A stretch of DNA of 64,000 nt. Origin: Paracoccus sp. Z118. Lineage in GTDB: Bacteria > Pseudomonadota > Alphaproteobacteria > Rhodobacterales > Rhodobacteraceae. The translations under genes were made by a program, and so were the position numbers. The stretch lies in assembly GCF_019061185.1 (NCBI RefSeq), contig NZ_JAHQZU010000014.1, positions 1-64,000 on the forward strand. The letters are read 5' to 3'. Below, piece by piece: positions 35,283 through 44,786 of the stretch. The notes beneath the pieces are model-generated. The model did no database searches and had not been told where the DNA came from. It was given only the letters and a program-made list of their open reading frames with translations. Position 1 is the stretch's first letter; every line of letters begins with the position of its first letter.

Positions 35283-36815
35283 TCAGGCCGGGACGTTCAG
35301 CATCTCGATGAGCTTCTTGCGCTGGATCTTGCCCGATGGGCCTTTCGGCAATTCGGGCAGGAAATGGATGCGATCGGGGGACTTGTAGGCGCCCAGCCGG
35401 TCGCGGCAGACGTCGATCAGTTCCTGTTCGCTGACCGGCGATCCCTCAACCAGCTTGACCGCCGCCTCGATCCGCTGACCGTAGCGGGGGCAGGGACAGG
35501 CGAATGCGGCCGCCTCGACGATGTCGGGATGGGTATAAAGCGCCTCGTCGATCTCGCGTGGGGCGATGTTTTCGCCGCCCTTTATGATCAGCTCCTTGAG
35601 CCGCCCCGTGATGAAGACATACCCATCCGGGTCCATCCTGCCCAAGTCGCCCGTCCGCAGCCAACCGTCGCGGGTCAGCGCTTCGGCGGTCGCAGCCTCG
35701 TTCTTGAGGTAGTGCTTCATCACATTGGGCCCGCGCACCAGAATCTCGCCTTCCTGGCCGCGCGGCACCTCGGCCTGAGCTGTATTCGCGATCATCACCT
35801 CGTTGCCGAAGGGGATGCCCGGCGATCCGATCTTGCGCGTCGCCGGCGGTAGCGGGTTCGACAGGATCTGTGCCGCCGTTTCGGTGAGGCCCATGGTTTC
35901 CACGATGGGCACGCCGAAGCGCCGTTCGAACGCCTGCTGCACGTCGGGCGAGAGCGGCGCCGAGGCCGAGCGGCCGAAGCGCAGCGGCGCGGCTGCCGCC
36001 TCGGCCTCGCCGCCTTTGGCGTGCAGCAGGTAGGAAATCTGCGTCGGCACAACCGAAAACCAGGTGCAGCCCGCTCGCGCAAGGTCCCCCCAGAACGTCG
36101 AAACGGAAAAGCGGTCGGGCATCGCCACGCTGCCACCCGACACCAGGGGCGCGATCACGGTCACGATCAGCCCGTTGATGTGATAAAGGGGCAGCACGCA
36201 CATGGCGCGGTCGTCCACCGTCAGAGCATGGGCCAGCGTCGTCGCCTGCCCCCCCGCCAGCAGATTGGCCTGCGTCAGCACCACCCCCTTTGGCCGCCCG
36301 GTCGTTCCCGAGGTGTACATCAGAAGCGCGTCGTCATCTGCGTCGGGGCGCGAACCGGCGCCGTCGTCGGGCAGGTCAAAGGCGTCGGGGGTCAGCACCA
36401 GAACCGGAACGGAGAGTCCCGCATCCGCCTGCGCCTCGGCCACCGCTGCGGCCGTCGCATCCTGCGCGATGACCAGACGGGCTTCCGAATGGCCCAGGAC
36501 ATAGCCGATGATGTCCTTTCCAGAGACCAGGTTGACGGCGGTGGCGTGCCAGCCGCCATAGAACAGCCCCAGGATGGCAAGCGCCGACTGCGGGCCGTTG
36601 GTCAGCGCGAATGCAACCGTGTCGCCCGACCGGAGGCCTCGGGCGCGCAGTCCGGCCGCGAAGCCCCGCACCTTGCGGGCAAGATCGGCATAGGTCACCG
36701 ACGTGCCCGTCCGGGGGTCCATCAGGAAGACGGCGTCGGGCGTCTGGTCGGCCCGCCGGTCGATCAGGTCGCGGACCGTCCCGCCGATGGCTGCATGGGG
36801 TTCTGAGGCGTTCAT
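35283..36815 (-). CDS. AMP-forming acid-CoA ligase (candidate sulfoacetate-CoA ligase)
   Basis: A 510-residue ANL-superfamily ligase that activates a carboxylic acid with ATP and CoA. Motifs in order: YTSGTTGRPKG P-loop (about 166-176), ETMGLTETA (about 312), RTGDLGRMDPDGYV (about 391), and catalytic Lys in PSGKIQRKKL near the C-terminus. Its start overlaps the stop of the acylating aldehyde dehydrogenase (ATGA). The pair ligase plus acylating dehydrogenase reduces an acid to its aldehyde via acyl-CoA, as SauT and SauS do for sulfoacetate in Cupriavidus. Another small acid remains possible, since no xsc gene is in the window. Confidence 0.85.
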   Translation of the reverse strand: MNASEPHAAIGGTVRDLIDRRADQTPDAVFLMDPRTGTSVTYADLARKVRGFAAGLRARGLRSGDTVAFALTNGPQSALAILGLFYGGWHATAVNLVSGKDIIGYVLGHSEARLVIAQDATAAAVAEAQADAGLSVPVLVLTPDAFDLPDDGAGSRPDADDDALLMYTSGTTGRPKGVVLTQANLLAGGQATTLAHALTVDDRAMCVLPLYHINGLIVTVIAPLVSGGSVAMPDRFSVSTFWGDLARAGCTWFSVVPTQISYLLHAKGGEAEAAAAPLRFGRSASAPLSPDVQQAFERRFGVPIVETMGLTETAAQILSNPLPPATRKIGSPGIPFGNEVMIANTAQAEVPRGQEGEILVRGPNVMKHYLKNEAATAEALTRDGWLRTGDLGRMDPDGYVFITGRLKELIIKGGENIAPREIDEALYTHPDIVEAAAFACPCPRYGQRIEAAVKLVEGSPVSEQELIDVCRDRLGAYKSPDRIHFLPELPKGPSGKIQRKKLIEMLNVPA

Positions 36816-38242
36816 TTTCCGGCCACCTTCCAGTAGTCGCCCAGAACATCTTCGACCGAGACTTCACGCGCCGGGATAGGCCGCACTACCTTGGTCGTGT
36901 TCATGAAGTGGCTGTAGTTCAGGTTCTCGTCGATCGAATTGCCACCCCAGCTGCCACAGCCCATAGACAGCGAGAATGGCAGCCCGTTCTCGAACGAGCC
37001 GCCGGTTGCGAAGCAATGGGGCTGGTTGACGATCACGCGGCAGGTAGGCAGCGCCAGACCCAGCGCGATGGCTCGGTCGTCGCGGGCGGTGTGGATGCCG
37101 ACGGAATGTCCCGCCCCTTGGTGCCGCAGCAACCGGGCGGCGATGTCTGCCGCGTCGTCATAGTCGCGGGCGCGGTAGACCGTGATCACAAGCGACAGCT
37201 TTTCGCCCGATTCGGGATGATCCGGCCCGATGCCTTCGCCTGGGATCATCAGGAACCGGGCATCGTCCTGATCGGGAACGATCAGCCCCGCCTCGGAGAT
37301 TACCTGGCCGATGTCGCGGGCGATCATGCTGCGGTTCAGTCCCCCGTCCTGGAACAGTGCCGACTTGAGCCGCCCCGCGTCCTCGCCCTCGACCATTCGG
37401 CCGCCCGCTTCTGCCAGTGCGGCCATCGCCTTGTCGTGAACCGCGTCCACGATCACCAGCGCGTTTTCCGACGAGCATGAGGTGGCGTTGTCGAAGGTCT
37501 TGGATGCGGTGATGCGCGCGGCCGCCGCGGCAAGGTCGGCCGTCTCGTCGATGATGACCGACACGTTCCCCGCCCCGACCCCCACCGCGGGCGTTCCCGA
37601 AGAGTAGGCGCGGCGGACGTTGTCCTGGCTGCCGGTGACGACCAGCAGGTCCGCGGTTTCCATCAGTCGCTGCGTCTTGGCCTTTGACGCGGGGGCGGGC
37701 AGCATCTGAACCAGGTCACGCGGCAGGCCGAGCTTGTCCAGTTCGGCATGGATGTAGCCCACCAGCCTTTCACACACGCCCACGCCCTTGGGCGACGGCG
37801 CAAGGATGATCGCATTGCCGCATTTCAGCGCGTTTATGGCGTTGTTGGCGGGGGTCGCGACCGGGTTGGTGGACGGCACGATGGCCGCGACCACCCCGAT
37901 GGGACGGGCGATGATGGTGAGGCCGCGCTCGGCATCCTCCCGCACGATCCCCTGGGTGCGCGCGCCAGCAATGTCGCGCAAGAGTCCCAGCGTCTTGCGG
38001 TGGTTCTTGACGACCTTGTCTCTGACGTTCCCGAGGCCCGTCATCGTGACCGCCATCTCGGCCAACTCGCGATTACGCACGGGCTCCATCAAGGCCCAGG
38101 CGGCGGCGGCGGCGGCGTTGTCATAGCGCGCCTGATCGGCATCCTTTTCGAACGCAGCCTGGGCGGCACGTGCGCGAGCCACCAGATCGTCCACCAGCAA
38201 CTCTTCGTCCGACAGCGCCGCGGCGCCCATATCCTTGGCCAT
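36812..38242 (-). CDS. acylating aldehyde dehydrogenase (candidate sulfoacetaldehyde dehydrogenase)
   Basis: A 476-residue CoA-dependent aldehyde dehydrogenase. The nucleophile is C256 (NATSCSSENA), with cofactor-site motifs IVPSTNPVATPANNAI (about 121-136) and VTGSQDNVRRAYSSG. It resembles the AdhE/PduP/SauS branch rather than classical ALDHs. The ATG at 38242, with GGAAAGGAAA upstream, is preferred. It overlaps the acid-CoA ligase downstream by 4 nt and follows TctC by 55 nt. In the proposed pathway it interconverts sulfoacetyl-CoA and sulfoacetaldehyde with NAD(P)H; substrate unproven. Confidence 0.85.
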   Translation of the reverse strand: MAKDMGAAALSDEELLVDDLVARARAAQAAFEKDADQARYDNAAAAAAWALMEPVRNRELAEMAVTMTGLGNVRDKVVKNHRKTLGLLRDIAGARTQGIVREDAERGLTIIARPIGVVAAIVPSTNPVATPANNAINALKCGNAIILAPSPKGVGVCERLVGYIHAELDKLGLPRDLVQMLPAPASKAKTQRLMETADLLVVTGSQDNVRRAYSSGTPAVGVGAGNVSVIIDETADLAAAAARITASKTFDNATSCSSENALVIVDAVHDKAMAALAEAGGRMVEGEDAGRLKSALFQDGGLNRSMIARDIGQVISEAGLIVPDQDDARFLMIPGEGIGPDHPESGEKLSLVITVYRARDYDDAADIAARLLRHQGAGHSVGIHTARDDRAIALGLALPTCRVIVNQPHCFATGGSFENGLPFSLSMGCGSWGGNSIDENLNYSHFMNTTKVVRPIPAREVSVEDVLGDYWKVAGK

Positions 38243-38297
38243 TCCGGCTTTCCTTTCCCTTATGCGGCAGCCCTGCCATCTCGCTGGCACGGCCCGG

Positions 38298-39269
38298 TCA
38301 AAGACCTTCCAGCACCTTTTCCAGTTCGCCGCGTGACGCGTCCCACATCTCCCGCACCTCGTCGCGGCCCATGACTCGCACCTCGGCGCCCCCGGCTTTC
38401 AGCTGCTCGGCCACGCGGGGCTCGTTGAACATGGCGGGCACTTTTTCGGCCAGAACCTCGATGACTTCGGGCGGGGTGCCCTTGGGCGCCATAAGCCCGC
38501 GGAAGTTGACGGAGGTATCGTCAACGTCGATGCCCCGTTCCATCAGTGTGGGCACGTCCGGCATGAATTCCGCGCTGCGCTCAAGATCGGCCACGGCCAG
38601 AACCTTGATATCGCCTGCCTTCATTCCCCGGTAAGCATCCGACAGATTATTGATGCCTGCCATGACGTTGCCTGCGATCACGGCGGTCATGGCGGCGGAC
38701 CCACCACCCTGGGACGGGATATAGGCCAGGTCGATATCCGCCGCCTGTTCCATCTGCAGCAGGGCGATGTGGTGGCCCACGAACAAGCCAGCGCCTGAAA
38801 CGGTCAGCTTGCCGGGGTTTTCCTTGGCATAGGTGACGAACTCCTCGATCGTGTTGAAGGGGCTGTCCTTGCCGACGATCACCACCGCCGGGTCCGCGCC
38901 CCAGTTGGCGATCGGCTCGAAGCTGTCGATGTCGAACTGCACCCCGCCCTCGACCGCCTGGGCCAGGAAATGGGGCATGTTGTAGACGGCCAGGGTATAG
39001 CCGTCGGCAGGGGCCTGCCGGACGAACCAGTTCCAGCCCACGCGCCCCCCGGCGCCGGGCTTGTTCACGATCACCATCGACTGGCCGAGGTAATCCTCCT
39101 CGCCGGAAACCATGGTCACGACGCGGGCCTGGAAATCCGTCGCCCCGCCCGCGCCATAGGACACCATCACCGACACCGGCCGGTCGGGATAATCCTGCGC
39201 GACCGCGGCCACCGGCCAGGCCAGCATGGCGCCTGCGGCCAGCGACAGAAGCGTTGTTCTTGCGTTCAT
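38298..39269 (-). CDS. tctC: tripartite tricarboxylate transporter substrate-binding protein
   Basis: A 323-residue periplasmic receptor of the Bug/TctC family, with a signal peptide (MNARTTLLSLAAGAMLAWPVAAVAQ) and YPDRPVSVMVSYGAGGATD at the mature N-terminus. These receptors bind small carboxylates through main-chain contacts. It sits between TctB and the dehydrogenase, so it probably captures the acid that the ligase activates. Confidence 0.9.
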   Translation of the reverse strand: MNARTTLLSLAAGAMLAWPVAAVAQDYPDRPVSVMVSYGAGGATDFQARVVTMVSGEEDYLGQSMVIVNKPGAGGRVGWNWFVRQAPADGYTLAVYNMPHFLAQAVEGGVQFDIDSFEPIANWGADPAVVIVGKDSPFNTIEEFVTYAKENPGKLTVSGAGLFVGHHIALLQMEQAADIDLAYIPSQGGGSAAMTAVIAGNVMAGINNLSDAYRGMKAGDIKVLAVADLERSAEFMPDVPTLMERGIDVDDTSVNFRGLMAPKGTPPEVIEVLAEKVPAMFNEPRVAEQLKAGGAEVRVMGRDEVREMWDASRGELEKVLEGL

Positions 39270-39294
39270 TGTCTCTTCTCCTCCTTGTTGGCCA

Positions 39295-39321
39295 CCGCGG
39301 ACGTCAGATTGGCGTCCGTGG
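39295..39321 (-). promoter_or_regulatory. intercistronic hairpin before tctC
   Basis: CCGCGGACG and CGTCCGTGG form a 9-bp stem with one G-T type mismatch, 9-nt loop, in the 55-nt gap between tctB and tctC. It could stabilise the tctC part of the message after processing. Confidence 0.4.
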
Positions 39322-39324
39322 GCG

Positions 39325-39798
39325 TCAGAACAGTAGTCCTTGCGGCGTCTGAACCTGCAGCAGGCGGGCGAACAGTGCGTAGATCACCATCATGAAGGCC
39401 GCGGACACCGCGATGCGCCGCAGCCACCCGCCGCCATGAGTCAGGGGAACAGGGTCGTAGATCGTGTAGATCGCCAGAAACCCCAGGAACGAGGCCGCGT
39501 AGAAGCCCAGCAACGTCAGACCCGCGAAGATCAGCGCCACCACCACGGCCAACCCCGGCAGGATGTTCAGGAAGGGGCGCAGGCTGACCCCGCTGCCCAC
39601 CCGCGCCAGCCCCAAGGCCGCGCGGGCGAAGTTCCAGACCGCGAGCACGAGCATCGCGACGGCGATGACGCGGGGGAACAGGAAGGCCTCGGCCGGTTCC
39701 TGGGTGAAGCTGAGGAATGTCACCCCCGCGGCCAGCGCCAGCACGGCTGAAGCCGGCACCAGGTGCTGCATGCGGTTGGCGGTCGTGGTCGTGGTCAT
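39325..39798 (-). CDS. tctB: tripartite tricarboxylate transporter small membrane subunit
   Basis: A 157-residue TctB-family protein with four hydrophobic segments (for example LVPASAVLALAAGVTFLSF and ILPGLAVVVALIFAGLTLL). The start overlaps the tctA stop by 4 nt (ATGA). It completes the TctABC importer. Confidence 0.88.
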   Translation of the reverse strand: MTTTTTANRMQHLVPASAVLALAAGVTFLSFTQEPAEAFLFPRVIAVAMLVLAVWNFARAALGLARVGSGVSLRPFLNILPGLAVVVALIFAGLTLLGFYAASFLGFLAIYTIYDPVPLTHGGGWLRRIAVSAAFMMVIYALFARLLQVQTPQGLLF

Positions 39799-41327
39799 GG
39801 CGTCACCTCGATGGGGTTGTCAGGCCGCGGGGCCTCCGTCCGGTCGCGGGCATGAACCACGTTCGACCAGAAGCTGTAGCCGACCGAGGCCACGATCAGC
39901 ACGATCAGGAACAGGTTCATCACGCCGCCGAAGAAGTAGGGAAGCGCGCCGTCTCCCGCCTCGGCGATCATCGCGCCCTGGATGAAGTTGGCTTCCGCGA
40001 TGGGGCCAAGGATCAGGCCCAGCACGAGAGGCGCGGCGGAAAAGCCGAACTTCTCGAAGAAATACATCCCGACGCCCAGCACCAGCATGATCAACACGTC
40101 GTCCATCGACTGCTGGACCGAATAGGTGCCGAAGATCGCCAGGATCACCACGGCCGCGGCCATCACCGGCTGGGGCGCGCGCGCGATCTTCGCGGCCCAG
40201 GACGCGATCATGATGCCGAAGATCACCATCATGATCTGCCCGATCAGCATCGAGTTGATGAATGTCCAGGCAACGTCGGGATGATTGTCGAACAGGTCGC
40301 TGCCCGGGAAGATACCGTGGATCAGCAGTCCGCCCAGCAGGACGGCCGCCGTGGGACTGCCGGGGATCGACAGCGTCAGCAGGGGCACGAGCGATGGGCC
40401 GACCATGGCGTTGTTGGCCGCTTCGGCGGCGATCACGCCCTCGGAATGGCCGGTGCCGAACTTGCGGCGGTGGGGCGACATCTTGCGCGTCTGGTCATAG
40501 GCGACCAGCCCCGCGATCTGCCCACCCACGCCGGGGATCAGCCCGACAATCACGCCGATCACCGTGCCGATGCTCAGTGCCCGCCCGCTGCGGCCGATTT
40601 CGCGCATCGAATCGCCGACCGACTGCGGCGACACCTTGATCGACACTACGGCGGCGGTGCTGCGCCCCTTGGCGAACATGTCCAGCACCTGCGGGACCGC
40701 GAAGATGCCCAGCATCGCGGCGATGAAGTTGATGCCGCCCGCCAGCGAATCGGTAAAGATGAACCGCTGCGCCCCCTGGATGTCGTCATAGCCGATCATC
40801 GCCAGCCACAGCCCCAGGCAGCCCGACAGAAGTCCCTTCACGAAGGATCGTGAATCCAGGGACCCGATCACCGTGACTCCGAGAATTGCCAGCCAGAACA
40901 GGTGCGACGGGCCGAAGGCCAGCGCCCATCGCGACAGCAGCGGCGTCAGGAAGATCAGCAGAAGCACCCCCAGGACGCCCCCTACGCCCGAGGACAGGAA
41001 GGACAGGTGCAACGCCCGTGCCCCTTCGCCCCTTTTCGCCATCTCGTAGCCGTCGAGCGAGGTCGCGACGTTGGCCGGTGCGCCGGGGATCTTCAGCAGC
41101 ACCGCGCTGACCGCGCCCCCCGCGACGGTCGAGGTATAAGCCGCGCCCAGCAGGATCAGCCCGTGCGCGGCTGTCATCTGAAATGTGAACGGGATCAGCA
41201 GGGCAACCGCCATCGTGGGCGACAGCCCCGGCGTGGCCCCCAGGATCAGCCCGCCGATCGTGCCGCCAAGCAACAGCAGAAAGGCCGTCGGTTCAAACAC
41301 GTTACCGAAGTAGGCGATGAATTCCAT
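39795..41327 (-). CDS. tctA: tripartite tricarboxylate transporter large membrane subunit
   Basis: A 510-residue TctA-family permease with about 11-12 membrane segments and the conserved GATPGLSPTMAVALLIPFTF (residues 30-49) and GLIPGVGGQIAGLVAYDQ segments. It is the first gene of the operon tctA-tctB-tctC-dehydrogenase-ligase, preceded by GGGGGGATG. It is divergent from the LacI-type regulator. Confidence 0.92.
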   Translation of the reverse strand: MEFIAYFGNVFEPTAFLLLLGGTIGGLILGATPGLSPTMAVALLIPFTFQMTAAHGLILLGAAYTSTVAGGAVSAVLLKIPGAPANVATSLDGYEMAKRGEGARALHLSFLSSGVGGVLGVLLLIFLTPLLSRWALAFGPSHLFWLAILGVTVIGSLDSRSFVKGLLSGCLGLWLAMIGYDDIQGAQRFIFTDSLAGGINFIAAMLGIFAVPQVLDMFAKGRSTAAVVSIKVSPQSVGDSMREIGRSGRALSIGTVIGVIVGLIPGVGGQIAGLVAYDQTRKMSPHRRKFGTGHSEGVIAAEAANNAMVGPSLVPLLTLSIPGSPTAAVLLGGLLIHGIFPGSDLFDNHPDVAWTFINSMLIGQIMMVIFGIMIASWAAKIARAPQPVMAAAVVILAIFGTYSVQQSMDDVLIMLVLGVGMYFFEKFGFSAAPLVLGLILGPIAEANFIQGAMIAEAGDGALPYFFGGVMNLFLIVLIVASVGYSFWSNVVHARDRTEAPRPDNPIEVTP

Positions 41328-41405
41328 GGTTCTGACATCCCCCCGTCCCGTGGCGCGATCGACCTGTCATCGGCTGACGAGCGCGCGGAGACTCAATGGT
41401 TAGGA

Positions 41406-41435
41406 GATGAAAATTAGCTTGCAACGTTTTTCATC
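41406..41435. promoter_or_regulatory. candidate operator in the tctA-lacI divergent region
   Basis: GATGAAAA (41406-41413) and TTTTCATC (41428-41435) are an 8-bp perfect inverted repeat with a 14-nt spacer containing GCTTGCAACG. The local sequence is AT-rich against a GC-rich background, as expected for the divergent promoters. Confidence 0.45.
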
Positions 41436-41463
41436 CCGTGGAGGATGAACCCAGGAGAGAAGT

Positions 41464-42501
41464 ATGACACGGACGCGGTCGCGCCGGGGCGCCCCCGGTA
41501 TCGTCGAGGTCGCGGCACGCGCGGGCGTGTCGATCGCCACCGTGTCGCGGGCGTTCAACGCGCCCCAGATCGTCGCGGCCGAGACACGCAAGCAGATCGA
41601 GGCGGCTGCGAGGCAACTGGGGTATCAGCAGGATCTGACCTCGGGGACGCTCGGTCCGGGGTTTTCCGGCACCATCGGGATGATCGTGCCGACGGTCGAT
41701 AACGCGATATTCTCCGAGATGGTCGAATCGTTTTCCCGCCGCCTGAACGAACACGGCCGCACCATGCTGATCGCGACCCATGGCTACGACCTGTCGCTCG
41801 AGGTGCCGATCGTCCGCGCGCTGATCCGGCGAAAGATCGATGGAGTGGTTCTGATAGGGCTGGATCACCTCGACACATCGATCGACATGCTGCGCGATCG
41901 CGCGATCCCGATTCTGGCCATCTGGAATCATCATGCGGATGCGTCGATCCCTTGCATCGGGACCGACAACCGGCAGGTCGGCGCCACGGCCATCCGCCAC
42001 CTGCTGGACCTGGGCCACAGGGACATCGGCCTGCTGTTTCCCGAAACCGCACGCAACGACCGCGCCCGCGACCGTTTCACCGGCGCGCTGGAAGAGGCGG
42101 CGGCGGCGAATGCCCCCATCCGGCCCGAACGCATCATCTCCTGCCCCTATGACATCGGCGCCGCAAAGGACACGATGGCCCGCGTGCTGGCGGCGGGTCC
42201 GCCCACGGCGGTGCTGTGCGGCAACGACGTGATCGCCCACGGCGTCCTTTACGCCTGCCAAGCCGCGGGCGTCGCCGTTCCCGACCGGCTGTCGGTGATC
42301 GGAATCGGTGATTTCGCGGGCTCGGCTTACATCGAGCCGGGGCTGACGACCGTGCGCATGCCGGCCCGCCGGATCGGGGCCATGGCCGCCGACAGCATCG
42401 TCGAGGCCAGTCGTCGGGGTGCGGACCCGACGCCCGAGGCCACTGCTGTCGATTTCGCCCTGATCGTCCGGCAGTCCACTGGCCCCCCGCCCGCGCGATG
42501 A
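41464..42501 (+). CDS. LacI-family regulator of the TctABC operon
   Basis: A 345-residue LacI-type regulator with helix-turn-helix IVEVAARAGVSIATVSRAFN (13-32), hinge near 50-62 and effector domain starting GTIGMIVPTVDNAIF. It is divergent from tctA with 136 nt between starts. It probably represses the importer and acid-activating enzymes until the substrate or its CoA ester is present. ATG at 41464 after GGAGAGA. Confidence 0.88.
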   Translation: MTRTRSRRGAPGIVEVAARAGVSIATVSRAFNAPQIVAAETRKQIEAAARQLGYQQDLTSGTLGPGFSGTIGMIVPTVDNAIFSEMVESFSRRLNEHGRTMLIATHGYDLSLEVPIVRALIRRKIDGVVLIGLDHLDTSIDMLRDRAIPILAIWNHHADASIPCIGTDNRQVGATAIRHLLDLGHRDIGLLFPETARNDRARDRFTGALEEAAAANAPIRPERIISCPYDIGAAKDTMARVLAAGPPTAVLCGNDVIAHGVLYACQAAGVAVPDRLSVIGIGDFAGSAYIEPGLTTVRMPARRIGAMAADSIVEASRRGADPTPEATAVDFALIVRQSTGPPPAR

Positions 42502-42846
42502 GGGCCTGCCGCAGTGCCGGGGCTGGGGCCTGAACGCTGGCTCGCGGATACTTGGGGCGCGGCCCATGCGCTGATGCGCCATGCGGCGGACCCGACCTGC
42601 CCGGCGGCACCCGGCACGGCCGAGGCGGTGCTGGCGCCCTTGCCGCTTAAGGCCTGCGGCTCTCCCCCGCGATCTCGGCCGGTCTGCGCGATCTCGGCTT
42701 TGCCCGCATTTGCAGAGGTCCGATATGTCCTCCGGGTTCCGGCACGATCCGGCAGCCGTCAGTTTGTTTTGGCAGGGCGTCGGGCACTGCCGGTCGCCCC
42801 CATCCGGGCCGGCACAGATGCCGGCGCTCACGCCGGCCGCATCGAC
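42502..42846. other. no recognisable gene
   Basis: 345 nt between the convergent LacI regulator and ABC ATPase genes. Open frames on both strands look like high-GC noise. A short + strand stretch (PERWLADTWGAAHALMRHAA, near 42530) could be old coding sequence but I cannot assign it. Confidence 0.5.
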
Positions 42847-43797
42847 CTAAGCGAGATGACAAGCCGCCATCTGCGTTTCGGTGATGGGCCGCAGTTCCGG
42901 CGGGACGTGGCGGCAATGGTCGATCGCGATCGGGCAGCGCGAGGCGAAGCGGCAGCCTTTCGGCAGGTTGATCGGGCTGGGCGGGTCGCCCTGAAGCTTG
43001 GCGCCGCCGCCGCGCCGGCGGTGTTCCGGCGCCAGCGAGGGCGCTGCCGCGATCAGCGCCTGCGTGTAGGGGTGGCGCGGCGACGCGAAGATCTCGGCCG
43101 CGGGGGCCTCTTCCACCACCTGACCCAGATACATCACCGCGATCTCGTCGCAGATATGGCGGACCACGCCCAGATCGTGGCTGATGAACAGATAGGTCAG
43201 CCCGGTTTCCCGCTGAAGCCGCCGGATCAGGTTCAGCACCTGCGCCTGCACCGCCACGTCCAGCGCCGAAACCGGCTCGTCGAAGACGATCAGGTCAGGC
43301 TGGGTCGCCAGCGCGCGGGCGAGGCCGATCCGCTGCCGCTGGCCGCCCGAGAACTGGTGCGGATAAAGTGACTTCAGCTCGGGGCGCAGCCCGACCTGTT
43401 GCAGCAGCTCCTCGACGCGAAGATCGCGGTCGGCGGGGTTGCCGAGATTCAGCAGGTCCATCGGCTGGCGGATGATGCTGGCGACGCGGTCGCGGGGGTT
43501 CAGCGACGAGAACGGGTCCTGAAACACCATCTGGAACCGGGGCCGCGCCTTGCGCAGTTCCTCGCCCTCGATGCTGCTGACGGGAGTCCCGTCGAGATCG
43601 ACCTTGCCGGCGGTGATGGGCGCAAGCCGCATGACGGCAAGCGCCGTGGTCGTCTTGCCCGAGCCGGACTCGCCGACGATGCCCAGGGTCTTGCCGCGCG
43701 GGATGTCGAAGCTGACCCCGTCCACGGCATGGATGCTGCCGCCCTTGCCGACGGGGAAATGCACCTTGAGATCACGGACCGAGAGAAGTGCGTTCAT
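42847..43797 (-). CDS. peptide-type ABC transporter ATPase (DppF/OppF-like)
   Basis: A 316-residue ATPase with Walker A GESGSGKTT (about 42-50), signature FSGGQRQRIGLARAL, Walker B LIVFDEPVSALD and the C-terminal Oligo_HPY region with Cys (CRFASRCPIAIDHC). The Cys-rich end may bind an Fe-S cluster, as in DppD/F. It overlaps the second ATPase gene by 4 nt and is the last gene of the importer operon. Confidence 0.92.
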   Translation of the reverse strand: MNALLSVRDLKVHFPVGKGGSIHAVDGVSFDIPRGKTLGIVGESGSGKTTTALAVMRLAPITAGKVDLDGTPVSSIEGEELRKARPRFQMVFQDPFSSLNPRDRVASIIRQPMDLLNLGNPADRDLRVEELLQQVGLRPELKSLYPHQFSGGQRQRIGLARALATQPDLIVFDEPVSALDVAVQAQVLNLIRRLQRETGLTYLFISHDLGVVRHICDEIAVMYLGQVVEEAPAAEIFASPRHPYTQALIAAAPSLAPEHRRRGGGAKLQGDPPSPINLPKGCRFASRCPIAIDHCRHVPPELRPITETQMAACHLA

Positions 43798-44783
43798 GCC
43801 GGGATCACTCTTCCTTCAAGATGGATGCAGGCGGCCGAATGATCGGACGACATCGGGAAATGGGGCGGCTGCGCGAGGCGGCAGCGATCCACGGCCAGCT
43901 TGCAGCGCGGCTCGAACGCGCAGCCGCGCCCGAGATCGGTCAGCGCCGGAACGATGCCCGGAATCTCGGGCAGGTCCGCATCGGGATCGGCATCGATCCG
44001 CGGGATGCTGGCCAGCAGGCCGCGCGTATAGGGATGGCCGGGATCGTCCAGAACCGCATCGGCGGGGCCGCGCTCGATCACGCGGCCGGCATACATCACC
44101 GCGACCTTGTCGGCCATCTCGGCGATGGCGCCCATGTCGTGGGTGATGAGGATGATGGCCGTGCCGGTGCGGCGCCGCAGATCGTCCAGCAGGCCGAATA
44201 TCTGCGCCTGCACGGTCACGTCCAGCGCGGTCGTCGGCTCGTCCGCGATCAGCAGCTTCGGCTCGCACGACAGCGCCATGGCGATCATCACCCGCTGCCG
44301 CATCCCGCCCGAAAGCTGGTGCGGATAGGCGTCGGCGCGCATCTCGGGCTCGGGGATGCCGACCGCGCGCAACATCTCGACCGCGCGGGCGCGGGCGGCC
44401 TTGGGGCTTACCCCCTGATGAAGCCGCACCGCCTCGGCGATCTGCTCGCCGCAGGTGAAGACGGGGTTCAGAGAGGTCATCGGCTCCTGGAAGATCATGG
44501 CGATGTCGCCGCCACGGATCTTGCGCATCTCGGCCTGGGACAGCTTCGTCAGGTCGCGGCCCTGAAAGTTGATGCTGCCGCCGACGATCTTGCCGGGTGG
44601 CGAGGGGATCAGCCCGAGGATCGACAGCGCGGTCATGCTTTTCCCGCAACCGGATTCGCCGACGATCCCCAGCAGTTCGCCCGGCTCGACGGTGAACGAG
44701 ATGTCGTCGAGCACATGGGCGACGCCGTTGCGGGTGGCGAAATCGACCTTGAGGTTGCGGATGTCCAGAACGGGTTCGACCAT
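43794..44783 (-). CDS. peptide-type ABC transporter ATPase (DppD/OppD-like)
   Basis: A 329-residue ATPase: Walker A GESGCGKS (about 37-44), signature [15 protein letters not shown], Walker [13 protein letters not shown], and C-terminal [14 protein letters not shown]. It pairs with the DppF-like ATPase to drive the importer. The gap from the DppC-like gene is 3 nt. Confidence 0.92.
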   Translation of the reverse strand: MVEPVLDIRNLKVDFATRNGVAHVLDDISFTVEPGELLGIVGESGCGKSMTALSILGLIPSPPGKIVGGSINFQGRDLTKLSQAEMRKIRGGDIAMIFQEPMTSLNPVFTCGEQIAEAVRLHQGVSPKAARARAVEMLRAVGIPEPEMRADAYPHQLSGGMRQRVMIAMALSCEPKLLIADEPTTALDVTVQAQIFGLLDDLRRRTGTAIILITHDMGAIAEMADKVAVMYAGRVIERGPADAVLDDPGHPYTRGLLASIPRIDADPDADLPEIPGIVPALTDLGRGCAFEPRCKLAVDRCRLAQPPHFPMSSDHSAACIHLEGRVIPA

Positions 44784-44786
44784 GGC

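Noticed and set aside
42514..43371. A plus-strand frame beginning in the gap after the LacI regulator
   Set aside because: Most of it is antisense to the DppF-like ATPase; the unique first part has no identifiable domain.
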